A DNA stretch of 64,000 nucleotides from Diadema setosum (lineage: Eukaryota; Echinodermata; Echinoidea; Diadematoida; Diadematidae), in NCBI GenBank assembly GCA_033980235.1, contig CM067065.1:9942373-10006372 (forward strand). Reading direction: 5' to 3'. The notes beneath the pieces are model-generated. The model was not told the origin of the DNA and did not search any database. It saw only the letters and a program-made list of their open reading frames with translations. The translations under genes and the position numbers were made by a program. Below are positions 1 to 10,613 of the stretch, piece by piece. Each line of letters starts with the position of its first letter. Position 1 is the first letter of the stretch.

Positions 1-190
1 GCTTGTGTTCTTTACGTACCAATGCTATCTGCTTCCCCCTTTTTTTTCCTCTCTCTTTCATAATCTTTCCTTGTTTTGTCAATGATTTTATCGCTTTATA
101 TCTACACTTTTTTACAACGAGCTCATGTTCACATGTATTTAATATCTGTATATTGAATCAGATATACAATTGGAATTGAATTGAATTAGT
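1..190 (+). repeat. Possible LINE 3' tail at left edge
   Basis: AT-rich non-coding sequence that ends in short GAATT-type repeats near 170-187. Several LINE families of this kind of genome end in such a tail. Only this tail supports the call, so it is weak. Confidence 0.25.
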
Positions 191-819
191 AAAATGTGTA
201 CCGGGTGTCCAAAAAAAAAAGGGGAACGGTGGATTTTCAGTACCTTGCGTTCTAAAAGTGATATATTTTTGGACATCAATTAGAAAAAGCATCTTCTGTA
301 GAAGACAATGATACCAAAATTATTAAATTTGGTTCAGTACTTTTTATTCTACCCTGAATTCTGTAAATGCAGCCATTTTCAAATTTCGCCGGATTTTTGC
401 GACTTATGAGATAATGATTTGGGTGCGACACGCGTTCCATACGGTGAATTATGTAAGCTCGTTGATGCATGTCAATAAAAGTTTCAGCTTTCACAATGGG
501 CGCGCACACACACACACACCCACGCACACACACTGTTTTTTTTCTTTTTTTTTTTTGGCCCACGCGCCAATGTGAAAGCTGTATCTTGAAAAAAAAAATG
601 ATAAATTTACTGAATATTTGATTCGACTTTTAAAACAAGGTAACCGACTGCCACACCATATAGCATACCAGTTGATTCCTTGGAGCAATTAAACCATGGA
701 CCTTATATACATGGACTGTTCCCTGCCGTCTTTCTTTGATGTAATGTTCGTCGCCGACACCTGATCATGTGCATCGTAATGAGTATATTCAGGTGTCTGG
801 ACAATAACAATTGAAGACC
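191..819. other. Non-coding stretch, no gene seen
   Basis: No coding signal on either strand. It holds a (CA)n run at about 503-534 and A/T homopolymers. The short reading frames here are driven by the CA run and homopolymers. Confidence 0.6.
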
Positions 820-1313
820 TGAATATAAGAACGACCCAAGTCCAATTTTTGGCCAAAATAAGTTTGACATGGGAAATTGTAGCTGATGCATGGACTCATC
901 TTGTTTATAAATGATAAATCCTAATTACCCCCTGAAGTGCCTGAAATGAATGAGTTAAATCTTATATTAATGTAATAATGAAGGACTTGGGTCATTCTTA
1001 CATTCATATAATAGCGCCCTCTCTCATCCTTCTATCATCTCTATAGCAGAATATCATGTATATGAATCAAAGAACGACCCAAGTCCATATGAATCAAAGA
1101 TCGACCCAAGTCTACCACACAAAATGGCCTCTCCACAATTAATGTAAATGTTAATTGTCATAATAATATAATGCTATAATTTGTATATACAATGTTGCCT
1201 TCCCATCACAGTTAAAGAGAATATTATTGGACAAATAAAAAAGATATGAAGTTTTTTTTATATATAGTTTACTCGAAATGGTCTTCCGTGGACTTGGGCC
1301 GTTCTTATATTCA
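820..1313. mobile_element. MITE, family 1, copy A
   Basis: A 494-bp element with terminal inverted repeats. The left end reads TGAATATAAGAACGACCCAA and the right end carries its reverse complement with one change. The same motif recurs inside at about 1068-1112. A second full copy lies at 12928-13413 with closely matching internal sequence. No protein is encoded. Both copies are preceded by GAAGACC and followed by a near-identical ATACTC, so the true ends may lie a few bases further out. Confidence 0.8.
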
Positions 1314-1424
1314 TATACTCAATTGTGTGATCATGTATCGTCACTAACAAAATAATTGTTTCCCTCATTTCAGTCTTGTTTCGCTGTTGTGCCTTTTTTC
1401 ATTGTATTTATTTTATTGTCAGTT

Positions 1425-1986
1425 ATGCAAGGGGTACTTTTAACGCAGCTTATAATATCTCCTACTCGTGTAACCCAGAACACCAATACTCTTATTGATC
1501 ATATGTATACTACTTGCCCAGACGATCACTCTGTGTCTAGTGTTGTGAAAATCCATATCAGCGATCACTTTTCAACTTTTACCATCATTGGTTTCAAATC
1601 TATTGAAACTCCAACAAATACTGTGCGGTTAAGAACTTTCAAAAATTTTATTGAAGAAAATTTTGTAAATGATCTCCAACAATTGCCTTTTGCTAAAATA
1701 TGTTCCGAAAATGATGTAGATCAAGCCTGGGGGAAATGGTATGAATTACTCATGAGTGTGGTCAATAAACACGCCCCATTTGGGGACTTTTATCATAAAA
1801 AGGCCCTACAGCATGGCCATTGAAGTTTATGGAATGAATATCGTAAAATAAAAAATACAATAACACAGAGGATACGAGCGTCGAAACATGAATATGTACA
1901 GGATCTTTTGAACGAAAACACTGGAAGTTCGAATGCACTGTGGTCCACAATTAAACAGTTATCGGGTAGTATCAAAAAGTCTAGTA
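1425..1986 (+). pseudogene. LINE fragment 1: endonuclease C-terminus and linker
   Basis: The frame encodes TQLIISPTRVTQNTNTLIDH followed by an ISDHF motif, which is the conserved end of the apurinic-type endonuclease domain of CR1/Jockey LINEs. A TGA at 1821-1823 interrupts the frame. The same frame then continues with LWNEYRKIKNTITQRIR and ALWSTIKQLSG, the typical linker before the reverse transcriptase. The fragment stops where the pogo-like element begins. No upstream endonuclease is visible, so the copy looks 5'-truncated. Confidence 0.8.
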
Positions 1987-2532
1987 CAGTACTCTCCGCG
2001 TAATCGGGTATCGCTTAAACGGGTACTCCGTTTAATTGGGTAGTAATGTCAAAATCAGTTCCAATGCACATTAAATTTACCTGATAATCGGGTTGCCTCT
2101 CCGCATAAATGGGTAAATAATTTTCTTCTAATATAATTTCTACCCACATTTAACCGCAGATAAAACACTTAAAGAAATCATGAATGTCAAATTTTCCACG
2201 GGTAATCGTATTCTCTTCAATTTACAAAGAAGACCAATCATTTGGGGAGCGATTAAACATGAGTTTTCTGAAGACATATTTGTCCGTAAAAAGAGCATAA
2301 ATTATTGCTCATGACTCAGCAAGTGTAAGGTATGTATTAAGTGCCGTGCAAGCGTGCGTGTTCAAGCATACATCGTAGGTGTTTGGTGCAGTGTACAATG
2401 CATGTATAATGTACATACACACATTGTATGTGTCAACTGTGAATGAGACGTGTTCTTCTGTTAATCGGGTACTCCGCTTAATCGGGTAAGAAACGCTCTG
2501 CCCGAGCCTACCCGATTATGCGGAGAGTACTG
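1987..2532. mobile_element. Pogo/Tigger-like MITE inserted in the LINE
   Basis: A 546-bp element that begins CAGTACTCTCCGCGTAATCG and ends with the near-perfect reverse complement. It is flanked by a TA dinucleotide on each side (1985-1986 and 2533-2534). CAGT termini with TA duplication are hallmarks of the pogo/Tigger branch of Tc1/mariner. Short copies of the GGGTACTCCG motif lie just inside both ends. It encodes nothing recognisable. The LINE resumes immediately after it. Confidence 0.85.
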
Positions 2533-2534
2533 TA

Positions 2535-2866
2535 TTAAGTTATGTTTCGGTGATACTGATATTATCGAGACAGAAGGCGTGGACGAAAAACTTAATGATT
2601 ATTTTATTGACAGTCTAAACGAATTATTGCACTCTACATCAATTGAAAATGAAACGTTGATTGGAAGTAACGGCTCATATGATGAAGCAAATGACAATCA
2701 TCGTTTTGAGCCTAGTCAAATTTTTGAATTACCCAGTGTCACACTTGAATTTGCAGTCAGAGATATTGATGGATTATCTGTACAGAAGGCCACTGGCCCC
2801 GATGATATATCGGTAAAAATTCTGAAATTAATCAAAAACGCCACCAATGTACTGGAAAGTCTTGTA
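2535..2866 (+). pseudogene. LINE fragment 2: start of reverse transcriptase
   Basis: An open frame contains LNDYFIDSLNEL and then VQKATGPDDISVKILKL, the first conserved block of the LINE reverse transcriptase (K-A-T/S-G-P-D). It is cut by the second pogo-like element, and the reading resumes after 3287. Confidence 0.85.
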
Positions 2867-3287
2867 CAGTTGAACCTCTCTTATCCGGCCTCCCTTTATC
2901 CGGATCTCTCTATTATACGGACGCAATCTCGCCGTGATTTTTGTTTTAATAATTACGGGAGGAAAGGGGGATTCCTAACTCCTTGAGAACTCCTACACAA
3001 ACACACATGAATTACATAATACTTCGAACATGATTAACATATATACATTACATCAAATTTCCTTCCAAACTGCTTACCTTCAGACATTTTAACATCCCCA
3101 AGCATCCCCAAATGTAACAACGAAATGTTGCAGTATACACATTACTACATGTGGTACTACAATTCGCTACATCAGTACATGTGTATATATATGTACGTGT
3201 ATAAAGCATTGAGTCTCCCGTATCCGGCCAAATCCCTTATCCGGATGAGCCCCGGTCCCGACTTGTCCGGATACGAGAGGTTCACTG
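2867..3287. mobile_element. Second pogo-like MITE inserted in the LINE
   Basis: A 421-bp element preceded by TA. The left end reads CAGTTGAACCTCTCTTATCC; the right end, reverse-complemented, reads CAGTGAACCTCTCGTATCCG. Internal repeats of TATCCGG lie near both ends. The right TA duplication is not preserved. The ends are related in style to the element at 1987-2532 but differ in sequence, so it is a separate family. Confidence 0.75.
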
Positions 3288-3709
3288 GCACCGTATTTTT
3301 AATCTCTCCATTGAGAAATGGCGTTCTGCCAAAAGCATGGCGGATGGCGAAGATTTGTCCTATTTTCAAAGCTGGTGATCGTACTAATGTTGAGAACTAC
3401 CGGCTCACATCACTGCTCTCTATTGTTTCCAAGATGTTGGAGAAATGTGTCCAGAAGCACCTTTATTCCTACTTATCGGATACTGCTTATTTCGGCGAGA
3501 AGCAATTTGGGTTCCGCCCGGCACACTCATGCGAAAGCGCCCTATTGTGTATGGTCGATGACTGGGCCGCTGAAGTTGACAAAGGCAAACTGTGTGGATT
3601 GTCATTTATAGATATGCATTCGATTCTGTAAATCATAGTAGTATGTTAAGAAAGCTTAAAGCATGTGGTTGCTCAAGCAATGCACTGAAATGGTTTGATT
3701 CATATATAT
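3288..3709 (+). pseudogene. LINE fragment 3: reverse transcriptase fingers and palm
   Basis: The sequence encodes LRNGVLPKAW, CPIFKAGDRTNVENYR, LLSIVSKMLEK, QFGFRPAHSCESAL and then FIDM with AFDSVNH after a small frameshift near 3600-3612. This is the reverse-transcriptase core through the first catalytic aspartate region. The fragment ends at WFDSYI, exactly at the ATAT target of the 6.9-kb element. Confidence 0.9.
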
Positions 3710-3747
3710 CGTCGGTCGCATTACGAACCGGCGAATGTTCGAATTTG
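3710..3747 (+). repeat. Left terminal inverted repeat of the 6.9-kb element
   Basis: 38 bp identical to the reverse complement of 10576-10613. It starts CGTCGGTCGCATTACGAACC and contains GGCGAATGTTCG. Confidence 0.9.
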
Positions 3748-3895
3748 GGTCAATTTTTCAAACTTCACTTTTTTCCATTTTTTGAATGTCCATACCAAAC
3801 TCTATCTATCCCCAAAATATCAAATCGCAAAATTCACGAAAACATGTATTTTTGGTAGTGACGAATTTTCAAAATGTCCAAATGCTGCACTTTGT

Positions 3896-3945
3896 GACAT
3901 TACGAACCGGCAAATGTTCGTATTCGCCGGTTCGTAAAATCCCTG
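3896..3945. repeat. Subterminal repeats, left end
   Basis: Two more copies of the ATTACGAACCGGC core lie here in opposite orientations, separated by about 10 bp, forming a small hairpin. Similar pairs lie near the right end. Confidence 0.75.
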
Positions 3946-5059
3946 TTCAGACGGAACACACGTGAGGTATGTGGGGCGAATCGAGGAGCTTGCGAGGCCG
4001 CGAGCGAGGGCTCGTCATCACCATCAGTCCCATGCACTCGGAATTGTGCTGGTATGTAACTACTAAGTGCATTTTGTTGCTCATTTGTTATTTAATCTTC
4101 TGTTTAAAAACAAAAGTAATGATAATCGGGGCAGGTTAATGTGTAATCATAAAATATTACATCAGAGAAGTAGAATTGCTCGACATTATCATGTAAAAGT
4201 AGCTTTCCTGTGTATTTCATTTCCTTGTAGATCCTACACAGTCGTACACCTAGCCACCATTTTGTCGAAGGGGGTCCTTGATTTAATTCTTGGTCAGAGA
4301 TAAAGCAATCCTCCCATATGTACAACCCGGATGCATTTTTTTTTAACTAAAGCATAGTAGAATCTATAAACTGAAAAAAAAATATCGTGTAGCAATTGCA
4401 TATACCCAGGTAGAACTGAAAATAGGCCCAAAGTAATAAATGATTATCATGGCGCCGATTATCATTGTTTTCAAAGATTCATGTTGTTGCATTAAAAAAA
4501 AAATGTATTTAGGCCCTAAGTAAGAATGAAATTGCATGATGAGACTGTTTAGCGTCAGTGTTAAGTCAGTTATAGTTACATATAGCTTCCTTAAGCCTGC
4601 AAGAATAGCTACTCTGGCCTTTACTGTCTAACTAAAATCCTGCATAAACAGTACATTTATAGGCTAGATCGAGGTTGTATTCACCGGTACGTTACCGAAG
4701 GTACCCGGTACTTATTTTGATTACCTGGACAGATATCAATGAATTTTCAGAAAAATTAAACGAAGTTGATTACCAGTACCGGTACACGGTACTCACAGTT
4801 TTTTTTTTTAACACTCATGTACAAGTATAAGCCTATATCCAGGGATTTTTATTCTATATAAGTTAACGCGGTATCCTATTTGTGCCCTGATAACACTGAC
4901 ATGATTTTCTTTATTTATATCTTGGGGATAATTCTAGGAGCAGCAGGCCACTACAAGCAGGAGCCGAGTCCCCACAAACAAAGGCAGCACCGCTATCATT
5001 ACAACTGTAGCAGCTAGCATCCCAGGAACATCAGCAGCACCTCTTGGCGCAGGAGCAGC

Positions 5060-5327
5060 ATTAGCAGAGCCTGTAAAGTGCAACTGTAGCAGCTGAACTT
5101 CTCCATACAATTGTAGTCGCGAAGCCTCTATGTACTACAGTAGGCCTACCGACAGTACTATTGCAACAGAGCGTCTACGTATGCTACCGTAAAACTGTAC
5201 ATTTGTAGCAGCATGATCCTAACTTACAACCGTAGCAGCTGAACCTTTCAGACTGTAGCAGCAGAGCCTCTACGTACAACCGCAGAGAGTAGTGGTGATG
5301 AGGATGTTTTTCCTTCTGCCTATAATG
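5060..5327 (+). pseudogene. Degenerate exon with Ala/Glu/Pro/Leu repeats and a splice donor
   Basis: The sequence is a decayed array of roughly 27-bp units resembling those at 6960-7200 (GTAGCAGCTGAACC and GCAGAGCCTCTACG motifs). It ends in SSGDEDVFPSAYN followed by a consensus donor (G|GTAAGT at 5328). That phase matches the acceptor at 6194. Stops interrupt the upstream part, so it is not intact. It is inside the 6.9-kb element. Confidence 0.45.
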
Positions 5328-6193
5328 GTAAGTTTGATTCGTAACAAGTGATTATGGTACCGGTACTTGTGGACCATAAAGTGTACCGGGAACCAGGTAT
5401 TCACAAACATTTCTCAGTTTACGGTGAATGGGATAGGTCATTTATTACTTTCAGTGGAATAGATGATTGAACAATACGATGTCATTTGACAGAAATCACT
5501 GTTTTGATATCTGGGATGTAATGTAGTCATACCTTTTCTGTAATGTCGATCTTATCTAACTCTACTGTCAAGTATCTTATGCAGATATTAACCTGGTGAG
5601 GACAGGCTCATGTTGATATTACAAGCTCTTCCCTAGGCACCTGCTTGAGCATACTTGGGGCAAGTTTCTAATGGCCTTACTGTAATTATTTCATACATGT
5701 ATATCAATGTTGACTGCTACTCAATGTATTAAAAGAGAAAAAAAGCAAGCACTAACACTTCTGTGTATAAGATTGTTAGGTTTTTATGTGAAAGACATCA
5801 CATTTCTAATCAAAGAATGTGTAGCAGCTATCATTATTTACCTTTGCCAACCCCAAGGTGTAAAAGCTTGACCAATAGCACCTGAATTACTATGCCCTTC
5901 AGAGATCAGCAGACTTTGATGACAATTTATTTTGCATTTCAAATAGGTATTCTGGCTGTAGCTATTTTCATTTTGTCTCACAAAATGTCGTATAGGTGAT
6001 TGCCTGTAAAGAATTTCCTTATGTTACTTTGTTTTTTCTTCTGAAATTGTGCTTTAGCTCTAAGAAATACTCTTCTTCACATTTTTCAATCCTGCAGGTA
6101 CTTGTAATGTTCTATCACATAGTGTATGACACAACTATCAAATTTCTCACTGAAATTGTCCATACAATGTTTTGTGTTTTTGAACCACCGTAG

Positions 6194-6411
6194 GCATAGA
6201 TGTTCTTGTCAAGTGGAAGAGGGATGGTTCTATGAATCCTGTCAGCTCAAGTGACCTCTATCATGCTCAACGGACCAAACCGAAACAAGGTTCCTGCGTA
6301 CATATGAGAAGTGAAAATGGCTGGTGGAAAGGGAGGGTGCTTCAAGTCTTCAACATGCCCATGGATGGACGTAGGATGTCAGATGACGAGGGCATTCCTC
6401 TTTCTGCCTGA
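6194..6411 (+). pseudogene. Exon encoding an SH3/Tudor-like module
   Basis: After a TAG acceptor the frame encodes IDVLVKWKRDGSMNPVSSSD, then GSCVHMRSENGWWKGRVL, and ends at a TGA (6409-6411). The 'VLVKWK-x-DG ... V-S-S-D-L ... WWKGRV' pattern resembles the small beta-barrel at the N-terminus of BEN-domain-type and related invertebrate proteins. That comparison is from memory of the pattern, not a search. It would join in frame to the donor at 5327/5328. No intact downstream BEN domain is visible. It is probably a captured or transposon-borne gene fragment within the 6.9-kb element. Confidence 0.5.
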
Positions 6412-6892
6412 GGTAATTTGAATACATAGTTACTGATTTGTTCTACATCAATAAGTTTATCAAGATATATTATGTCTTTTTTCATTTTAAAATGATGTAG
6501 AGATTTTTATGCATAGTATCATGTAGGTACAATGTACTTTCATTGCATTACCATTTCAATATAAATGTTCAATTCTGTGTAATGAATAAAACAAATGTCA
6601 TAATTGCAGTTTGTAATGACTGTAGGATGCTGAAGACTGTTAGCTTTCCACTTCCTTTCTTTAAAAGTCTGATATTGATTATTACTTACAATTTATTATG
6701 TCAACGTCTCTTCTCAGTCCCAAAACAAAATCAATTACTGATAATTTGCTTTATGTGCATGTAATACACTGTAGATTCTAGTGTCCATGATAGATGTTTG
6801 CAAGTATATCTAGTATAAATCTTGTTGATTCTACCCTCAGGATGGTCACATAATTTGTTTCATTGATGCATTGTTTACAACTTCCCCAGCAG

Positions 6893-7222
6893 TATCGTTA
6901 CTTGCGACAGCAGTAGCAGAGCCTCATTTTGTAACAGCTGAATCCCCAGAAACATCAGCAGCACCGCTTGAATGAAGCAGCAGCAGCAGCAGCAGTGGAG
7001 CCTGTACATACAGCCCTAGCAGCTGAGCCTCTAAGTACGACAGCAGTGGTAGAGCCTCTACTTACAACTGTAGCAACTGAGCCTCTACTTACCACTGTAG
7101 CAGCAGAGCCTCTACTTGCAACTTTAGCATCTGCACTTCCAGGAACATTAGCAACACTGCTAGAAGCAGCAGCAGCAACAGAAGCAGAGCCTCTACGAAC
7201 AACTGTGGTGTACGCATTCTAA
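6893..7222 (+). pseudogene. Minisatellite coding 9-residue AEPLLTTVA repeats
   Basis: An array of about 27-bp units encodes imperfect repeats of the type VEPLLTTVA, TEPLLTTVA, AEPLLATLA. A (GCA)n run at about 6977-6994 separates an upstream frame (AVAEPHFVTAESPE, closed by a TGA near 6972) from the downstream frame that ends at the TAA at 7220. The unit is shared with 5060-5290. The open frame results from the repeat and is unlikely to be translated alone. Confidence 0.5.
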
Positions 7223-7628
7223 GAACTGGAGTTGAGAAGTTCAGGGCATTGTGTAACTGTTGTTTGTATTTCTTGCATTATCTGTCTGTGTGGTGCAAAT
7301 TCCTAAAAAAAAAAAACAATTATGAGCCAAAACTTCATTTTCCAATAACAAATGTAAAATAACTTAAAAATGTGATAAATACTTTGATTATCTTTTTTTT
7401 TTTCTTTTATCCTTCACTCTTGTAAGAAAAAGTTTGTGGCAGGCAACCTGTAAAATTTAAAGAAAATAGTTTGTCTTCTGCAAACAATAGTTAAAAAAAA
7501 AAAGTAAATGAAGTAACAATTATTCAACCAGACTTGGCAGTTTCATCAAATTACGTATTTGTTTTTCTTCAATTAGGTGTACCTGATTTCAATTTGAAAG
7601 CAGACTAAGTCCTCCACTCTTATTTCAG

Positions 7629-7765
7629 ATTACAAAGAATACTGAAACTTGCTGGATGATGGAAAACTGTTAAATCTCGAGAAAGCAATGTCCCTGTCAG
7701 ACATTGAAGAACCGATTTTGATGGTAACCGGACACAGGAAAGCAATAGAAAACTGTGAAGTGTAA
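7629..7765 (+). pseudogene. Terminal exon remnant with one internal TGA
   Basis: After a TTTCAG acceptor, the frame reads DYKEY, a TGA at 7643, then NLLDDGKLLNLEKAMSLSDI and EEPILMVTGHRKAIENCEV before the TAA at 7763-7765. The residue composition looks protein-like and the single TGA could be a decayed TGG. I do not recognise the family. Confidence 0.4.
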
Positions 7766-8163
7766 TGGAAGTACAGCATATTCATATGCTGTATGTATTC
7801 TATACTGCCCTCTATCTAGTCTTGTTGGTATACATCTGGTTGTATTTACATTATTATATGTAGTGCACTAACTGTTGACCAAGTTTCCTAAAATAAAGAC
7901 CATTTAGGCAAACTATTGTACATGTTTCTTGTAAGGAAAGGAAAGGGAATTATTGGTGAATTTCTTGCTCATAATGCCTTGTACAAATATAGACTTGATG
8001 CATGATCAAGTTTGTAATACTTTCTGGTAATTATCTTATCTTCAGTGTTACATATTTGCTACATGCTTTCAATAATTTCAACACAGTTTCACACAAATCG
8101 ACCAATTTTTATCACTTCGGGAGGACCTTATTCAAATATAAAAGAAACAATAGAAATAAAGTG

Positions 8164-8639
8164 TAGTGTTCCAGTATGTATTCCATTTATTGTCAAATAA
8201 TGCAAATCTGGAAACTACTGCCATTGAGGCTTTTGAGGGAGTGGAAGATAGATGTCAGTGCAAAGCCAGAAGATTTTCATGTGGAAGAATATGTAGGTAC
8301 TTACATCAGTTCTATTCCTGATAGATCTTCAGTTGTCATGAAAAAATTCATGGAATCTAAAACAGAATTGTCAAAAAAAAAAAAAAACTGAACAGTGGGG
8401 AAGCCTACAAAAAGTCAGAAATATTTGTAGATGGTAGAATACATTTTAACCCTCAAAGATGTGATTTAACACGTAACCATAAATCTTTTGGCTATGATTG
8501 CCTCAGTGAAAATGGCAGAATGTCTATCAGACAATATTATCATGCCTTGAAAATTCTGGTCCTAGAAAGAGAATGGCTAGCCAGACATGTTATTAACATG
8601 TTGTCCCCCATCCTAAGGACAGCAAAAAGAGACAAATGA
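8164..8639 (+). pseudogene. Protein-coding remnant broken by a 15-base A run
   Basis: An upstream frame (from 8176) ends in poly-lysine at the A run 8373-8387. One frame over, a clean frame continues with SGEAYKKSEIFVDGRIHFNP, CDLTRNHKSFGYDCLSENGR and LEREWLARHVINMLSPILRT to the TGA at 8637-8639. The downstream segment has the balanced composition of a real protein C-terminus. The family is not recognised. It lies inside the 6.9-kb element and may belong to the same decayed gene as the upstream exons or to a transposon protein. Confidence 0.4.
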
Positions 8640-8739
8640 CGTACACTACTCTCCTCCCAGCAGTCCAGTAGTTGGCAGACTGTTAAAGTTTGTAGACTCG
8701 TGTTTATAAACACATTGGGTATCACTTTCATTAATTCAA

Positions 8740-9190
8740 CCCTGGGCAAAATTACCTTGTGAAGTGTTAGGAGAATGGTACACTTGATCATGTTATTGCA
8801 CTATTTGTGACTAACACGTGTACTACAGTAATACATTAAAGTCAAGGAAATGCAGAACTTCTCACCAATTTACAGGTCAGATTACCTCGTGAAGTGTTGG
8901 GAGAATTTTGTATTTTGTACATGTTATTGCACCACTTTTATAGTGGTCAGAACACAATTCTGAAATGCAACAAATGCCTAACTTCTCATTCCAAGTGAGA
9001 TTACATAGTGAAGTATCATGGAGAATGTCACATTTATTTTGTTTCAATTGTAATATAATGTATTGTAATAATAGTGTGCAATGTAATTATTGTGAGCTGT
9101 CGAAAATGCAAAAAAAAAATCACTCTCTGAATTTACAGGTTATATCTGGAAGTTTGAGGAGAATGCTTTGTTTTGTAGTTACTGTATGTA
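8740..9190. repeat. Degenerate tandem repeats of about 130 bp
   Basis: Four diverged units share a block of the form ATTACCTCGTGAAGTGTTGG followed by AGAAT and a TTATTGCAC or similar stretch. They start near 8751, 8881, 9000 and 9137. Non-coding, inside the 6.9-kb element. Confidence 0.6.
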
Positions 9191-9488
9191 ATTATGAACA
9201 CACATGTGGAATGGTGCATTTTGAATTAATAAAATGCAGAATTCTTCACAAACTTGGGGACTGGTGAATAGAAAACAAAAAAAAAGAACAAAAGAATAGA
9301 AAAAAGAGGAGTGAGAGAGACACAGATACCTAGAATTGAGAGAACAAGGTGATTATGACTGCTTTGTAAGAGGGTATGTGTGTGTGTTTGTTCGAGTGTA
9401 CTGGTATGTGCATGTATAGTGTGTGTTTGTGTATGTTTGTGTTTGCATGGCCATAATAATATTCTCTCAATAATGAATTTACACTTTT

Positions 9489-10030
9489 TTATAGACAGTG
9501 ACTACCAGGCGCACTTTTAGTACTCATCCAGTAATCAATAAAAACCCATTGCACAGTTTGATAACATTACTGGCATCAACAATTAATGTGTCGGAAAGTA
9601 GGTTGTGTGTGTGGGTTCGAGTGTGTTTACTGGTATATGTGCGTGTATGTGTGTTTGTGTATGTTCGTGTTTGTATGGGTGTAATTATATCCTCTCAATA
9701 CTGATACTGACTTAACACTTGTAATATTTATAGATAGTGACAGGGCTGCCAACATTTGAAACTAGTTGAGAGTGAGACTCCCATAGGCCAATGCTATGAT
9801 TTAGGAGGCAAAATGAGTGAGATCAATAGAAATGCATGCAAATGAAATAACGTTTTAGAGTGAGAAAGGACCAAAATGAGTGAGTCTCACTCTCGATGAG
9901 TGAGAGTTGGCAGCCCTGCAGTGACTACCAGGCACACTTTAATAGAACGGTACTCATCCAATCAAAAACCCATTGCACAGTTTGATAACATTACTCGCAT
10001 CGACAATTGATGTGTAAAAGTACAGGTAGG
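9489..10030. repeat. Direct duplication split by a small MITE
   Basis: The block GTGACTACCAGGC ... CCCATTGCACAGTTTGATAA (about 9498-9610) recurs at about 9920-10030. GT-rich microsatellite lies around 9605-9680, and a small TIR element sits between the copies. Confidence 0.65.
9741..9918. mobile_element. Small hAT-like MITE
   Basis: A 178-bp element begins CAGGGCTGCCAAC and ends GTTGGCAGCCCTG. The inside is rich in GTGAGACTC / GAGTCTCAC inverted pieces. CAGGG termini are typical of hAT elements. AGTGA flanks both sides, but a clean 8-bp duplication is not visible. Confidence 0.7.
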
Positions 10031-10227
10031 TTGTGTAGTTTGAGAAAATAACTGTGGTGTTTGTTACACTTTCCTAATATCCATGATTATGATACAACTA
10101 ACATGAATGAACATGAATGAACATGAATGTATTACAATCCCACTACCTAGAGCGGCGAATGTATACATTACACTGTGCGCGTACCACCTAAGCGTGTGGA
10201 ATGTGTGATGATACGCGCCATAATTAC

Positions 10228-10390
10228 ATTTGCCGGTTCGTAATGCGCACTCGCTACGTCCACACGTATTGAGCATGGGCTTTACGAACCGGCAAATGTA
10301 AACATTTGCCGGTTCGTAATGCCCTCTCTTTAGTACACGATATACGTAAAACGCTGAAATGGGGGGTTTTACGAACCGGCAAACGCACTT
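10228..10390. repeat. Subterminal repeats, right end of the 6.9-kb element
   Basis: Four copies of the ACGAACCGGC core occur in alternating orientation. Two form a tight hairpin at about 10281-10322 (arms ACGAACCGGCAAATGT, 2-bp spacer). These copies mirror those near the left end. Confidence 0.75.
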
Positions 10391-10575
10391 TGCATCACTA
10401 CCACAGAGCCCCAGGTGCTGCTACAAAATAATATTTAGTATCAAACAAAGCAGAAAATTCCGCTTTCATCACTCTCTTAATATTATCATCAATGTGCGGT
10501 TATAAGACACGTTTTTATACGTTTAAAGAAGTCCCGATTCTTTAAACGCGATTATCTCGTAATCGTGTTTCCGCG

Positions 10576-10613
10576 CAAATTCGAACATTCGCCGGTTCGT
10601 AATGCGACCGACG
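10576..10613 (-). repeat. Right terminal inverted repeat of the 6.9-kb element
   Basis: Exact reverse complement of 3710-3747, followed by the ATAT target duplication at 10614-10617. Confidence 0.9.

Larger units (their letters stand above)
3710..10613. mobile_element. 6.9-kb TIR element carrying decayed gene exons
   Basis: The element is bounded by perfect 38-bp terminal inverted repeats (3710-3747 and 10576-10613, starting CGTCGGTCGCATTACGAACC) and flanked by a 4-bp ATAT duplication (3706-3709 and 10614-10617). Removing the element plus one ATAT restores the LINE reverse-transcriptase frame (DSYI then CNRRQYTVV), which fixes the ends to the base. Further copies of the ACGAACCGGC core lie just inside each end. 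The interior holds exon-like pieces (5060-5327, 6194-6411, 6893-7222, 7629-7765, 8164-8639) but no transposase I recognise. It is probably non-autonomous with captured or decayed coding sequence. The superfamily is unassigned. Confidence 0.85.

Noticed and set aside
276..688. Cys/Val-rich small proteins near the left edge
   Set aside because: They are translations of a (CA)n microsatellite and A/T runs.
3592..3937. Short ORFs at the left end of the 6.9-kb element
   Set aside because: They run from LINE coding sequence into the TIR and subterminal repeats, so they are chimeric by insertion.
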